Below, piece after piece: positions 9,316 through 18,354 of a stretch of DNA of 64,000 bases. The number at the start of each line of letters is the position of its first letter. Position 1 is the stretch's first letter. A model generated the notes under the pieces. That model ran no database searches, was not told the origin of the DNA, and worked only from the letters and a program-made list of their open reading frames with translations. Source of the stretch: Halostella pelagica (GTDB lineage: Archaea; Halobacteriota; Halobacteria; Halobacteriales; Natronoarchaeaceae); assembly GCA_005954745.1 (NCBI GenBank), contig CP040678.1, forward strand, positions 558,001 through 622,000, in the 5' to 3' direction. A program made the translations under genes and the position numbers.

Positions 9316-9549
9316 ATGTCGACGCCCATCCCCGACGACGACGGCGATACCGACAGGCGACGGGCGGCGCTGTACATCGCGCCCTTTCTCGCTTTGGGTA
9401 TCGGGAACCTGGTTCTGATCCTTCAGTGGGGCGTCAATCCGCTGTGGGGCTTCGCTATCCTGCCGCCGATACTCTTTATCACCGTCATCGGGTGGATAGC
9501 GTTCAAGGGCGGGTTCGTCCACGACCGCGAGAACGAACTGGCCGAGTGA
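9316..9549 (+). CDS. Small two-helix membrane protein
   Basis: This 77-residue protein has a charged N-terminus (DDDGDTDRRR), two hydrophobic segments (about 20-37 and 42-62) and a short charged tail. I do not recognise a function. The ATG at 9316 is preferred over the upstream in-frame start because the charged N-terminal tail followed by the first helix begins there. It is divergent from mut and convergent with the acetyltransferase at 9593. Confidence 0.65.
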   Translation: MSTPIPDDDGDTDRRRAALYIAPFLALGIGNLVLILQWGVNPLWGFAILPPILFITVIGWIAFKGGFVHDRENELAE

Positions 9550-9592
9550 AAGGCCACAGTCGCACTCACTGAGCCACCGGCGGAAACCGATC

Positions 9593-10174
9593 TCACCGCC
9601 CGGTATCGTACTTGTACGACGTGTTTTCCGGATCGATACCGAAGTCCTCCGCGGACTCCTCCGGTTCGTCGTCCGCTTCTACCGTCGCGCCCTTGAATCG
9701 CTGGCGGAACCGATCCGGCATCACGAACTCCGAAACGGAGAGCACCATCGCGACGGCCTCGGGCGCGATGTCGTCGCGCTTACTTTCGAGGCGGTCCCGT
9801 AGCACGGCGGGCAGTTCGTCCTCGGCGATCCGCTCGAAGCCGAACTGCGCGAGGTAGGCTGGTTCGTCGACCAGCGAGTAGACGAACGAGAACCCCTCGT
9901 CGCGGGCGTGCTCGACCAGACGCTCGACGACGTGCGCCCCGACGCCGTTCCCTCGCCAGTCCTCGACGACGCCGATACTCGTCAGCTCGCAGACGTCGTC
10001 ACCGTCCTCGACTTTGTGGATCCGGATGCGGCCGAACCCGGCCTTCTCCCCAGTCTCCTCGTCCAGCGCGATGACGTAGTCGCGGGAGCGAAACGCCGTT
10101 TCGTCCAGTCCCATCGCTTCGATGTGGTCGAGCAACCAGACCTCTTCCCTGTTTTTGGCCTCCCGGACGTACAT
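9593..10174 (-). CDS. GNAT-family N-acetyltransferase
   Basis: At 193 residues, this has a GNAT core with the acetyl-CoA loop GVVEDWRGNGVGAHVVERL (about 85-105), then a C-terminal extension of about 50 residues that is acidic. It resembles ArgA/YhbS-like stand-alone acetyltransferases; the substrate is unknown. The start at 10174 (MYVREAKNREEV) is chosen because sequence upstream does not look coding. It is divergent from the acyl-CoA synthetase gene, with about 95 bases between them. Confidence 0.82.
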   Translation of the reverse strand: MYVREAKNREEVWLLDHIEAMGLDETAFRSRDYVIALDEETGEKAGFGRIRIHKVEDGDDVCELTSIGVVEDWRGNGVGAHVVERLVEHARDEGFSFVYSLVDEPAYLAQFGFERIAEDELPAVLRDRLESKRDDIAPEAVAMVLSVSEFVMPDRFRQRFKGATVEADDEPEESAEDFGIDPENTSYKYDTGR

Positions 10175-10269
10175 GGATGGAAGTTTGTCCCCTGTGGTAA
10201 AAAGGGTGCCCCGACGCGGTCGGAAAAGTTCTTGGTCGATCCAATAAGAATCCCATACGAGGACCAACC

Positions 10270-12306
10270 ATGGAATCACTTGCTGACGTGGACGAGGTCG
10301 TCCACACGCCGACACAGGAGTTCGTCGAATCCACGAACGTGTACGAGTTCATGCGGGAGTACGGCATGGAGGACTACGACGAACTGATCGCTCGGACCAC
10401 CGGCGATGTCGAGGGGGTCGAAGAGTCCGGCGTCGACTGGTTCTGGGACGAAATGGTCGACTACCTCGACATCGAGTTCTACGAGGGGTACGACGAGGTC
10501 CGTGATGACTCGGACGGTCCCCAGTTCACCGACTGGTACCCGGGTGGAGAGATAAACATCGCACACAACACGCTCGACCGCCACGCCGACCCCGAGAGCG
10601 AGACGCGGAACAAGGTGGCCTGTATCTGGGAGGGCGAGGACGGAGATATCCGGGAGATCACGTATCACGAACTCGCGCGGCAGTCGAACAAGGTCGCAAA
10701 CGCTCTGGAAGAGCGGGGCGTCGGGACCGGCGACACCGTCGGCCTGTACATGCCGATGATCCCCGAGGTGATCTCTATCCTGTACGGCTGTTTCAAGGTC
10801 GGCGCTATCGCCGTTCCGATCTTCTCCGGGTTCGGCGTCGACGCGACCGCGACTCGCATCGAGGACAGCGAGTGTTCGGTCATGTTCACCGGCGACGGCT
10901 TCTACCGGCGCGGCAGCGAGGTGACGCTGAAGGGTGCTGCGGACGAGGCTATCGAAGAGGCGGGACACGTCGAACACACCATCGTCTACGACCGATTCGG
11001 TAGCGAGGCGGACGCCGAGAGCGACACCACGGGAGACAGCGGGACCGAGGCCTCGATTCCGTGGAACGACGACCGCGACGAGTGGTGGGACGACGCCGTC
11101 GAATCCGCCGACGACGAGTACGAGACGAAGGAACTTCCGTCGGACCAGGAGGCGATGCTGCTCTACTCGTCGGGGACGACGGGGCGACCGAAAGGTATCG
11201 TCCACACCCACGCCGGCGTCCTCGCTCAGTGCGCCAAGGAGATCTACTTCGGCTTCGACCACAAGGACCACGACCGTTTCTTCTGGGTCAGCGACATCGG
11301 GTGGATGATGGGGCCGTGGACGCTGATCGGCAACCAGCATTTCGGCGGCACCGTGTTCATGTACGAGGGCGCGCCCGACTACCCCGAACCGGACCGCTTC
11401 TGGGAGATGATCGACCGCCACGGCCTGACGGTGTTCGGCATCTCGCCGACCGCCATCCGCGCCCTCCGCAAGCAGGGCGACCACTGGGTCGAAGGTCACG
11501 ACCTCTCGACGCTCCGCCTGTTGGGGTCGACCGGCGAACCCTGGGACCCGGAGTCCTGGCAGTGGTTCCACGAGAACGTCGGCGGCGGTGACGCGCCGAT
11601 CATCAACATCTCCGGCGGCACCGAGATCTGCGGCTGTTTCCTCATGCCGATGCCGATCCAGGACCTGAAACCGTGTACGCTCGGCGGCCCCGGTCTCGGC
11701 ATGAACATCGACATCGTGGACCACAACGGCGAGTCCATCGCGGACACTCACGAGCGCGGATTCCTCGTCGCCCGCGACTCCTGTCCCAGCATGACGAAAT
11801 CGCTGTGGGAGGGCGACGAGCGCTACCTGGAGGAGTACTGGTCGAACTGGGACGACCTCTGGGACCACGGCGACTGGGCGCAGAAGGACGAGGACGGCTT
11901 CTGGTTCCTCCACGGCCGCGCCGACGACGCACTGAACGTGGCCGGCCGCAAGGTCGGCCCCGCCGAGGTCGAGGGGGCGCTCATCGAACATCCTGACGTG
12001 AATCAGGCCGCCGCCGTCGGCGCGCCGGACGACACCACCGGCACCGCCGTCGTCACGTACGTCGTCACCGAGGACGGCGTTGAGGAGACCGACGAACTGC
12101 GCGACGAACTGCGGGCGCAGGTCGGCGAGGAACTCGGCAAACCGTTCCGCCCGCGCGAGGTGCTGTTCGTGGACGAGTTCCCCAAGACACAGAGCGGGAA
12201 GATCATCCGCCGCGCCATCGAGGCGACGTACACCGGCGAGGACCTCGGCGACATGAGCAGCATCGAGAACCCCGACGCGCTAGACGAGATAGACGCGGCG
12301 CGGTAG
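10270..12306 (+). CDS. AMP-forming acyl-CoA (acetyl/propionyl-CoA) synthetase
   Basis: The 678-residue adenylate-forming enzyme has the P-loop LLYSSGTTGRPKG, the ATP motif ISGGTEICG, the hinge GRADDALNVAGRKVGPAEVE and the catalytic lysine in PKTQSGKIIRR. Length and the ACS-type N-terminal domain fit the acetyl-CoA synthetase group. It activates short-chain acids with ATP and CoA. The nearby methylmalonyl-CoA genes make propionate or acetate plausible, but specificity is not readable. A short acidic insert (about 240-270) follows the N-terminal half, as in many haloarchaeal paralogues. Confidence 0.9.
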   Translation: MESLADVDEVVHTPTQEFVESTNVYEFMREYGMEDYDELIARTTGDVEGVEESGVDWFWDEMVDYLDIEFYEGYDEVRDDSDGPQFTDWYPGGEINIAHNTLDRHADPESETRNKVACIWEGEDGDIREITYHELARQSNKVANALEERGVGTGDTVGLYMPMIPEVISILYGCFKVGAIAVPIFSGFGVDATATRIEDSECSVMFTGDGFYRRGSEVTLKGAADEAIEEAGHVEHTIVYDRFGSEADAESDTTGDSGTEASIPWNDDRDEWWDDAVESADDEYETKELPSDQEAMLLYSSGTTGRPKGIVHTHAGVLAQCAKEIYFGFDHKDHDRFFWVSDIGWMMGPWTLIGNQHFGGTVFMYEGAPDYPEPDRFWEMIDRHGLTVFGISPTAIRALRKQGDHWVEGHDLSTLRLLGSTGEPWDPESWQWFHENVGGGDAPIINISGGTEICGCFLMPMPIQDLKPCTLGGPGLGMNIDIVDHNGESIADTHERGFLVARDSCPSMTKSLWEGDERYLEEYWSNWDDLWDHGDWAQKDEDGFWFLHGRADDALNVAGRKVGPAEVEGALIEHPDVNQAAAVGAPDDTTGTAVVTYVVTEDGVEETDELRDELRAQVGEELGKPFRPREVLFVDEFPKTQSGKIIRRAIEATYTGEDLGDMSSIENPDALDEIDAAR

Positions 12307-12381
12307 CGTCGCCTGTCCAAGCACGGAGAGGTGGACATACCAACCTCCGGGTTTTGGGTGGTCCGGTTCGTTTAGTGACGT

Positions 12382-13251
12382 ATGGGTAAATCTGGCACGC
12401 ACGAGCGCCTCGAAGCACGGCCTATCGACGACGACTCGCTCATGTTCGTTGACGACGACCACTTCGTCGAAGAGACGGTCTGTCTCGTGACCGGGGCCGG
12501 GTCCGGTATCGGCCGGGCCACGGCAGTCGCGATGGCCGCGAACGGAACGACCGCCGTCGCGACGGACGTCGACGAGTCGGGACTCGCCGGAACGGCGGAG
12601 TTGGGCGACGAGATAGGCGTCGACGGCCGCGTCGAGACGGTCGCCGGCGACCTCACTAACGACGACGATATCGAGCGCATCGTCGAGACGGCGGCGGACC
12701 ACGGAACGCTCCGCTACCTGGCGAACGTCGCGGGCATGCAACACATCGACGCCATCGAGGACTTTCCGATGGAGCAGTACGACCGGATGCACGACGTGAT
12801 GCTACGGGCACCGCTGTATCTCGCGAAACGGACCATCCCGCATATCCGCGCGACCGACGACGGCGTCGGTGCCGTGGGAAACATGGCGTCGGTCCACGGC
12901 CACTACGTCACGTCCGACAAGGTCGGGTACAACGTCTCGAAGTTCGGCCTCCGGGGGCTGACGCAGTCGATCGCCGCCGAGGGGGGAGACGGACTGCGCT
13001 CGTTCTCGATCAGTACGGGGTACGTGAAGACGCCGCTTGTCACCGACCAGATACCAGACACCGCGGAGCAACGAGGCATCTCCGTCGACGAGGTCATCGA
13101 CGACGTGATGCTCGGCCAGTCCCGCGTCACGGAAATGATGGATCCCGTCGACGTCGCCAACCTCTTCGTGTTCGGCTTCTCGAAACACGCGACGCATCTG
13201 AACGGCGGCGACCTGCTGTTCGACGGCGGCATGACGCTCACGTACGAATAG
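12382..13251 (+). CDS. Short-chain dehydrogenase, 3-hydroxybutyrate dehydrogenase type
   Basis: The 289-residue SDR enzyme has the NAD(P) motif TGAGSGIGRA near 38, NVAGMQ near 115, and the catalytic Ser (NMASVHG) and YNVSK (about 183-187). The PxxTGYVKTPLV and HLNGGDLLFDGGMT segments fit D-3-hydroxybutyrate dehydrogenases and related enzymes. It has about 30 extra residues at the N-terminus. It follows the acyl-CoA synthetase by 75 bases, and a T-rich, TATA-like stretch (GTTCGTTTAGTGACGT) precedes it, so it may have its own promoter. Confidence 0.85.
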   Translation: MGKSGTHERLEARPIDDDSLMFVDDDHFVEETVCLVTGAGSGIGRATAVAMAANGTTAVATDVDESGLAGTAELGDEIGVDGRVETVAGDLTNDDDIERIVETAADHGTLRYLANVAGMQHIDAIEDFPMEQYDRMHDVMLRAPLYLAKRTIPHIRATDDGVGAVGNMASVHGHYVTSDKVGYNVSKFGLRGLTQSIAAEGGDGLRSFSISTGYVKTPLVTDQIPDTAEQRGISVDEVIDDVMLGQSRVTEMMDPVDVANLFVFGFSKHATHLNGGDLLFDGGMTLTYE

Positions 13252-13299
13252 ACGGGTTCGCGGCGTCTGGCCCGCCGTAGTCGGGGGAATACCGTCCCG

Positions 13300-13863
13300 C
13301 TACGACTCCCACTCGCGGCGTAACAGGCCGTACTGGATGCCGTCGCGGTACGCGCCGTCGACGTACCACGCGTTCCGCAGACGCGCCTCCTGCGTGAAGC
13401 CGAGCGATTCGAGCAGGCCGCGCGACGCCTCGTTGAAGCCGTACGCGCCCGCGCTGATGCCGTGGACCGGATGCGAGCGAAACACCGCGTCAACGACGAG
13501 TTCGACGGCTTCGCCGGCGTAGCCCTCGCCGTGGTAGTCCGGGTCGAGCCAGTAGCCGAGCCACGCCCGCTCCCTGTCGACGCCGCGGGCGTGGACCGCG
13601 CCGACGGGCGTCGTCTCCTCTTCGTCGGGGTCGCCAGCGGCCGCGCCCTCCTCGTCGAGACAGACGAGAAATCCGCGCGTTCCCTCGTTCTCGGTGTCGT
13701 TTTCGATCCGCTCTCGCACTTCGGCTTTCGTCTGGTGCGAGTCGATGCCGAGTGAGAACCGAACGCGAGGGTGGGTCGCACACGTCTGGACGAACTCCGC
13801 GTCCTCGCGTTCGACGGCACGCAGAGTGACGCGTTCACCGGCGTCGATGATCGGCCCCGGCAT
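13300..13863 (-). CDS. GNAT acetyltransferase, RimJ/RimL type (array gene 4)
   Basis: Last of four coupled acetyltransferase genes, 187 residues. It starts MPGPIIDAGERVTLRAVEREDAEF and has the acetyl-CoA loop GYWLDPDYHGEGYAGEAVEL; its C-terminal half is nearly identical to that of gene 3 (HPVHGISAGAYGFNEASRGL and following). The TGATG junction with gene 3 sets the start at 13863. RimJ/RimL-type enzymes acetylate protein N-termini or small amines; the substrate here is unknown. Confidence 0.85.
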   Translation of the reverse strand: MPGPIIDAGERVTLRAVEREDAEFVQTCATHPRVRFSLGIDSHQTKAEVRERIENDTENEGTRGFLVCLDEEGAAAGDPDEEETTPVGAVHARGVDRERAWLGYWLDPDYHGEGYAGEAVELVVDAVFRSHPVHGISAGAYGFNEASRGLLESLGFTQEARLRNAWYVDGAYRDGIQYGLLRREWES

Positions 13864-14420
13864 CACTCCCACTCGCGGCGCAACAGGCCGTACTGTATTT
13901 CGTCGCGGTACGCGCCGTCGATGTAGCGGCACTGTCGCTGCCGCGCCTCCTGCGTGAAGCCGAGTGATTCGAGCAGGCCGCGCGACGCCTCGTTGAAACC
14001 GTACGCGCCCGCACTGATGCCGTGGACCGGATGCGAACTGAAGATGTCGTCGACGGCGAGTCGGACCATCTCTTTCCCGTAGCCCTCGCCGTGGAACTCC
14101 GGAAGCAGCCAGTACGCCAGCCACGGCCGGTCGCCGTCGACGTGGCGCGCGCTCACCGACCCGATCACCGTCGTTTCGTCCTCGCCCGGGTGTCCGGCGG
14201 ACGGGTCGTCGTCTACGCACGCGATGTACGCTACGGTGCTGTCGCTCTCTAGCCACTCTTCCATGCCCGATTCCAACTGTGCGCGACTGCTCGGAAAGAC
14301 GGACCCGAGGGAAAACCGGATCCGGGGGTCTGTTTTCGACCGCTGGAGGACCGCGGCGTCCTCGCGCTCGACGGTACGCAAGACGACGCGCTCGCCGGCG
14401 GTGACGACGGGACCGGGCAT
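13863..14420 (-). CDS. GNAT acetyltransferase, RimJ/RimL type (array gene 3)
   Basis: 185 residues, starting MPGPVVTAGERVVLRTVEREDAAV, with the acetyl-CoA loop YWLLPEFHGEGYGKEMVRLA. The start at 14420 overlaps the stop of gene 2 as TGATG, and its own stop overlaps gene 4 the same way. About 95 bases of its 3' half match gene 4 with only around four differences, far closer than the 5' halves, which points to recent duplication or gene conversion between the two. Confidence 0.85.
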   Translation of the reverse strand: MPGPVVTAGERVVLRTVEREDAAVLQRSKTDPRIRFSLGSVFPSSRAQLESGMEEWLESDSTVAYIACVDDDPSAGHPGEDETTVIGSVSARHVDGDRPWLAYWLLPEFHGEGYGKEMVRLAVDDIFSSHPVHGISAGAYGFNEASRGLLESLGFTQEARQRQCRYIDGAYRDEIQYGLLRREWE

Positions 14421-14986
14421 CACCGGCCCTCCCACTCCTCGTGGAGCAAGCCGTACTGATACACGTCGCGGTACTCGCCCTCGACGAACAGAACCTCGCG
14501 GTTACGCCCCTCCTCGACGAAGCCGACCGCTTCGACGTGCTCGCGAGTCGCCTCGTCGCCAGCGACCACTTCGACGCCTATAGTGTTCGGGTCGTACGTC
14601 CGAAGCACCGTGTCGACCGCCAGCGAGAGCGCCTCGACGCCGTAGCCCTCGCCGCGGAACGCCGGCGCGACCCAGTGATTGACGCCCGGCCGGTCACGGT
14701 CTACGTGGGTCACGGCGACGAACGCCACAGGGGTCGTCTCGTCCTCTTCGGGATGTCCCCAGGGTGCGTCGTCATCGTCAACGCAGGCGAGATACGCCGC
14801 CGTGTCGCGCTCTTCGAGGTCGCCTTCGAGCAGTTCCTCGACCTCTGCGTGGTTCTTGTGACCGTGTTCCTGAAACCCGACACGCGCCCACGGGTCCGCG
14901 AAGAGTCGCTGTACGAACTCGGCGTCCTCTCGTTCGACGGTACGCAACACGAGGTCGTCGCCGGCCTCGACTATCGGCCCCGGCAT
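14420..14986 (-). CDS. GNAT acetyltransferase, RimJ/RimL type (array gene 2)
   Basis: 188 residues, starting MPGPIVEAGDDLVLRTVEREDAEF, with the acetyl-CoA loop HWVAPAFRGEGYGVEALSLA. It is more divergent from genes 3 and 4 in the C-terminal half. Start and stop both lie in TGATG overlaps with the flanking array genes, so translation is probably coupled along the array. Confidence 0.85.
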   Translation of the reverse strand: MPGPIVEAGDDLVLRTVEREDAEFVQRLFADPWARVGFQEHGHKNHAEVEELLEGDLEERDTAAYLACVDDDDAPWGHPEEDETTPVAFVAVTHVDRDRPGVNHWVAPAFRGEGYGVEALSLAVDTVLRTYDPNTIGVEVVAGDEATREHVEAVGFVEEGRNREVLFVEGEYRDVYQYGLLHEEWEGR

Positions 14987-15525
14987 CAGTCGTCCTCCCA
15001 CTCCTCGCGGAGCAGTCCGTACCAGACGACGTCGACGTGTTCGCCGTTCCGGAACCGCGCGTCGCGCAGTTGTCCCTCGTGCGTGAACCCGAGGTTCTCC
15101 AGAACGCCCACGGAGCCTTCGTTCGGTGCGAACGCCTGCGCCTGCAGTCCGCGGATCTCGTGTGCGTTGAACGCGTAGTCCACGAGGACGCCGACCGCCT
15201 CCGTACCGTACCCCTCGCCCTGATACTCGGGGAGGATCCAGTACGATATCTCGGGACGCGTGTGGTGGAGGTTGCTCAGTCTCACTTTCCCGATGGGGGT
15301 CGGCTCGTCCCCGTCTTCGAGACAGACGAGGAGTCCGACGTTCAGCGGGTCACCCTCGTCGTCTTCGATGTTTGCCTCGGCTTCAGTCTCGCTCTCGGGG
15401 CGGTTCAGGCCAAGCGTCACCCCTACATCCGGATGGTTGTGTCCTCGCTGAATGAACTCTGCGTCCTCGTGTTCGACCGTCCGGAGGGCGAGACGGTCGC
15501 CGCGACGGAAAACTGTCCCTGGCAT
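14986..15525 (-). CDS. GNAT acetyltransferase, RimJ/RimL type (array gene 1)
   Basis: First gene of the array, 179 residues, starting MPGTVFRRGDRLALRTVEHEDAEF, with the acetyl-CoA loop YWILPEYQGEGYGTEAVGVL. A TATA-like CGATTTAGTG about 25-30 bases upstream of 15525 is the likely promoter for all four genes. The track frame extends upstream, but alignment with the paralogues fixes the start here. The four proteins share the same opening pattern (MPGxxxxxGxxxxLRxVExEDAxF or V). Confidence 0.85.
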   Translation of the reverse strand: MPGTVFRRGDRLALRTVEHEDAEFIQRGHNHPDVGVTLGLNRPESETEAEANIEDDEGDPLNVGLLVCLEDGDEPTPIGKVRLSNLHHTRPEISYWILPEYQGEGYGTEAVGVLVDYAFNAHEIRGLQAQAFAPNEGSVGVLENLGFTHEGQLRDARFRNGEHVDVVWYGLLREEWEDD

Positions 15526-15677
15526 GTCACAAAGATGAGACAGGGGCACTAAATCGGTTTCGGGAGAGTGGGTCGCATTGACGAACGACGGCTCGCCGCC
15601 GGACAGCGCGGCCATCGCGCAACTGGAAACGGCAGGGGTAGTCGACCGCGGGCCCGCTCAGCCGTCCGCAGGTCCGC

Positions 15678-16985
15678 TTAGTCGTCCGTCGGGGCCGCCC
15701 CGGTCGCTTCGTTCCCGACCCAGGTACCGCCCGTGAAGTCGACCGCGTGGTTCCACTTGGCGACCAGCGTCGTCACCGCAAGGTCACCGCTGATGTTCGT
15801 CATCGTCCGCATCCGGTCGAGGATGGGGTCGACGCCGGCGACGAAGCCGACTATCTCCAGCGGAAGCCCGAGTTGCGTGAGCACGAGCGTCAGCATGATG
15901 AGGCCGGTTCCGGGGACGCCCGCGGCCCCGACGCTCGCGAGCACGGCGATAGCAACGACGGTTAGCTGTTCGGTGATTGTCAGCGAGACGCCGGCGATGT
16001 TCGCGGCGAAGATGGCGACGACGCCCTGGTACATCGCCGTCCCGTCCATATTGATCGTCGCGCCAAGCGGTAACGAGAAGCTGTAGACGCTCTCGTCGAT
16101 CTGGAGGTTGATCTCCGCGTTAGACATCGTCACCGGGAGCGTCCCGCTGGACGAACGGATGCTCAACGCGGTGATCAACGCTTCCTTCCCTCCGACGAGG
16201 AAACCACGCGGCGACTCGCCGACCAGCAGCGCGATGATGCCGCCGAGGTGAACCACGGCGATGTGGATCGTCACCGCCAGCGCCACCGCGAAGATGAGCA
16301 TGGCAAAGGGGACGATAGCGTCGACGCCGGCCTGCCCGAACACCGCCGCCATCAGGGCGAACACCCCGATAACGCCGTACTCCATCACGCCCCAGACGAT
16401 CTTGAACATCGCCTCGGCACCGGCCTCCATGATGTCGAATATCGTCTCTACGCCGCGACGGACGTCTCCCTCGTCTAGTTCCTCCTGGAGCATCGCCAGC
16501 GCCAGGCCGAACACGATGGCGAAGAAGATGGTGGGCAACACGTTCCCCTCCGCCATCGCAGCGATCGGGTTCTCCGGAACGATGCCCAGAAACACCTCCA
16601 CGATGTCTGGCGCTTCCGCCTCCTGTGCCTCCGCGTCCGTGAGTTCGAGGCCGGTACCCGGGTTCAGCAGGTTGCCGACCGCCAGACCGATGAACACCGC
16701 AAATGCCGACGTGATCGCGTAGAGCATTACGACCTGTCCGCCGATCTTTCCGAGACTGCTCGGCGAGAGTCGCCGAGCGCCCATTACCAGCGTGAACACG
16801 ACGATGGGGATGATGAGCATGCTCAGCAGGCGAACGAACAGGTCCCCGAGCGGTTGCAGTCGCGTCGCCGGGTCACCCACAGCGAGTCCGAACAGTGACC
16901 CGAGGACGAACGCCGCCCCGATCCGGTACACAATCGGGATCGAACGGTACTGCCGCCAGTATCGCATCGTGCTACTAGTTGACAT
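15678..16985 (-). CDS. Dicarboxylate/amino acid:cation symporter (DAACS)
   Basis: The 435-residue membrane protein belongs to the GltP/DctA/EAAT family: eight-helix topology with the serine-rich re-entrant loop IRSSSGTLPVT, NMDGTAMYQGV in helix 7 and GVPGTGLIML in the second re-entrant loop. It takes up glutamate, aspartate or C4-dicarboxylates with sodium or protons. Its promoter region carries an inverted repeat (17007-17044) around the TATA box, so regulated expression is likely. The MFS gene upstream is on the same strand but 79 bases away. Confidence 0.9.
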   Translation of the reverse strand: MSTSSTMRYWRQYRSIPIVYRIGAAFVLGSLFGLAVGDPATRLQPLGDLFVRLLSMLIIPIVVFTLVMGARRLSPSSLGKIGGQVVMLYAITSAFAVFIGLAVGNLLNPGTGLELTDAEAQEAEAPDIVEVFLGIVPENPIAAMAEGNVLPTIFFAIVFGLALAMLQEELDEGDVRRGVETIFDIMEAGAEAMFKIVWGVMEYGVIGVFALMAAVFGQAGVDAIVPFAMLIFAVALAVTIHIAVVHLGGIIALLVGESPRGFLVGGKEALITALSIRSSSGTLPVTMSNAEINLQIDESVYSFSLPLGATINMDGTAMYQGVVAIFAANIAGVSLTITEQLTVVAIAVLASVGAAGVPGTGLIMLTLVLTQLGLPLEIVGFVAGVDPILDRMRTMTNISGDLAVTTLVAKWNHAVDFTGGTWVGNEATGAAPTDD

Positions 16986-17006
16986 CCCTCGGCCTTCTGT
17001 TTCATC

Positions 17007-17044
17007 ATACCCTCATATAAATTCACGTGTAGAATGGAGGGTAT
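17007..17044. promoter_or_regulatory. Inverted repeat flanking the symporter promoter
   Basis: ATACCCTC (17007-17014) and GAGGGTAT (17037-17044) are perfect inverted 8-mers with a 22-base spacer. The spacer contains the TATA-like ATTTATATG (minus strand, about 17013-17022), placed correctly for a near-leaderless start at 16985. A dimeric regulator bound at both arms would cover the TATA box and TFB recognition element. Confidence 0.5.
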
Positions 17045-17063
17045 ACTATTGGCTGTCCCTGTT

Positions 17064-18296
17064 TCAGCTAGTTCGTGGGGCCGTTCGCGCCGCGGCGACC
17101 AGTCCGGTCCCGACCAGTCCGACCGCACCAGCGGCGACGAACGCCGGCGCGTAGGTGCCCGTCGCGTCGAACGTCAGTCCGGCCGCCCAGGGTGCGACCA
17201 GACCCGACACGGCGAACGAGAGCGAGACGAGGCCGAAGACCGCGTTCGGGTTCGCGGTCCCGAACAGGTCCGTCGTCAGCGGCGAGAGGAGTGCCCCGTT
17301 CCCCCCGTAGGCCACACCGTAGACGACGGCGAATGCGTACAGTCCTACCGCCGATTCGACAAGCGGCAGTGCGAGCGTCGACGCGCCCATCGCCGCCGAG
17401 CACGCGACGAACGTCCGGTGTCGACCGACCCTGTCCGCACCCCACCCCACGGCGATCCGGGCGACGCTCGTGGTCGCGCCGATAACGGCCAGCGCGAGCG
17501 CACCGGCTCGCTCCCCGATGCCGACCGCGCCGGCGTGGGCGACCACGTGAACGAAGACGACGTACAGCGTCGCGTAGACCAACACCCACCCGACGAACAC
17601 GAGCAGGAATGTCCGCGAGGCCGCGACCGCGACGACCTCGTCGCGATAGACTGACCAGTCCGTGGGCGGGCGTTCCGGGTACCCCGTCGGGAACTCCACG
17701 CTCGCGTCGATACCTTGACTCGGGGGGTCGTCTGCAACCAGTGTCACTGCCACCGCCAGCAGGAGCGCCGCACCGAGAGCCACCGCCAGCAGGGCCGCCC
17801 GCCACCCGGCCGATGAGACGAGGACGCTCGCCGCCGGTGCGACCACGAGCATCCCGACGCCGAGACCGGCAGTCGCCACGCCGGCCGCGAGGCCGCGGCG
17901 TCGCCGGAACCACCGCGGGACGGTGGCGTACGAGACGACGTACACCGCGCCGAGGCCGACCGCCGTCAGCACTCCGTAGCTGAGAAGCAACGTCAGAAGC
18001 GACCGCGCCCGCGTCACGAGCAGAGTCCCCGCGACGAAGAGGCCGCCGCCCAGCCTCAGCAACCGCCGGACGCCGTATCGGTCGGCCAGAACGCCGATCC
18101 CGGCGGCTGAGACGTAGATGACTGCGGTCTGGACGGAGAACACGAGCGACACGTCGGCGCGAGACAGTCCCAGATCGCGCTGGATCGGTTCCAGAAACAC
18201 GCTGTACGAGTACGAGACGCCGAAGACGACGAGCGCGCCCAGGAAACACCCGGCGACGACCGACCACCCGCGGTAGACCCTCGCGCTATCGACCAT
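17064..18296 (-). CDS. MFS transporter, oxalate/formate-antiporter-like
   Basis: The 410-residue protein has 12 predicted membrane segments and the MFS loop motif LADRYGVRRLLR between helices 2 and 3. The N-terminal YRGWSVVAGCFLGALVVFGVSYSYSVF resembles the OFA branch, which carries oxalate, formate or other monocarboxylates. The substrate cannot be assigned from sequence alone. It is divergent from atoE and shares one TATA box with it, which ties it to carboxylate uptake. Confidence 0.82.
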   Translation of the reverse strand: MVDSARVYRGWSVVAGCFLGALVVFGVSYSYSVFLEPIQRDLGLSRADVSLVFSVQTAVIYVSAAGIGVLADRYGVRRLLRLGGGLFVAGTLLVTRARSLLTLLLSYGVLTAVGLGAVYVVSYATVPRWFRRRRGLAAGVATAGLGVGMLVVAPAASVLVSSAGWRAALLAVALGAALLLAVAVTLVADDPPSQGIDASVEFPTGYPERPPTDWSVYRDEVVAVAASRTFLLVFVGWVLVYATLYVVFVHVVAHAGAVGIGERAGALALAVIGATTSVARIAVGWGADRVGRHRTFVACSAAMGASTLALPLVESAVGLYAFAVVYGVAYGGNGALLSPLTTDLFGTANPNAVFGLVSLSFAVSGLVAPWAAGLTFDATGTYAPAFVAAGAVGLVGTGLVAAARTAPRTS

Positions 18297-18319
18297 CTAT
18301 CCGTCCGTGGTCTCGAAAA

Positions 18320-18331
18320 GATTTAAAACTA
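18320..18331. promoter_or_regulatory. Shared bidirectional TATA box between MFS gene and atoE
   Basis: GATTTAAAAC contains the palindromic TTTAAA at 18322-18327. Its centre is about 30 bases from the ATG of atoE (18355, plus) and about 29 bases from the ATG of the MFS gene (18296, minus). No other TATA-like stretch of this quality lies in the 58-base gap, so one site appears to drive two near-leaderless transcripts. Confidence 0.6.
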
Positions 18332-18354
18332 TTATTGTTGCCCTTTTACTAGGT

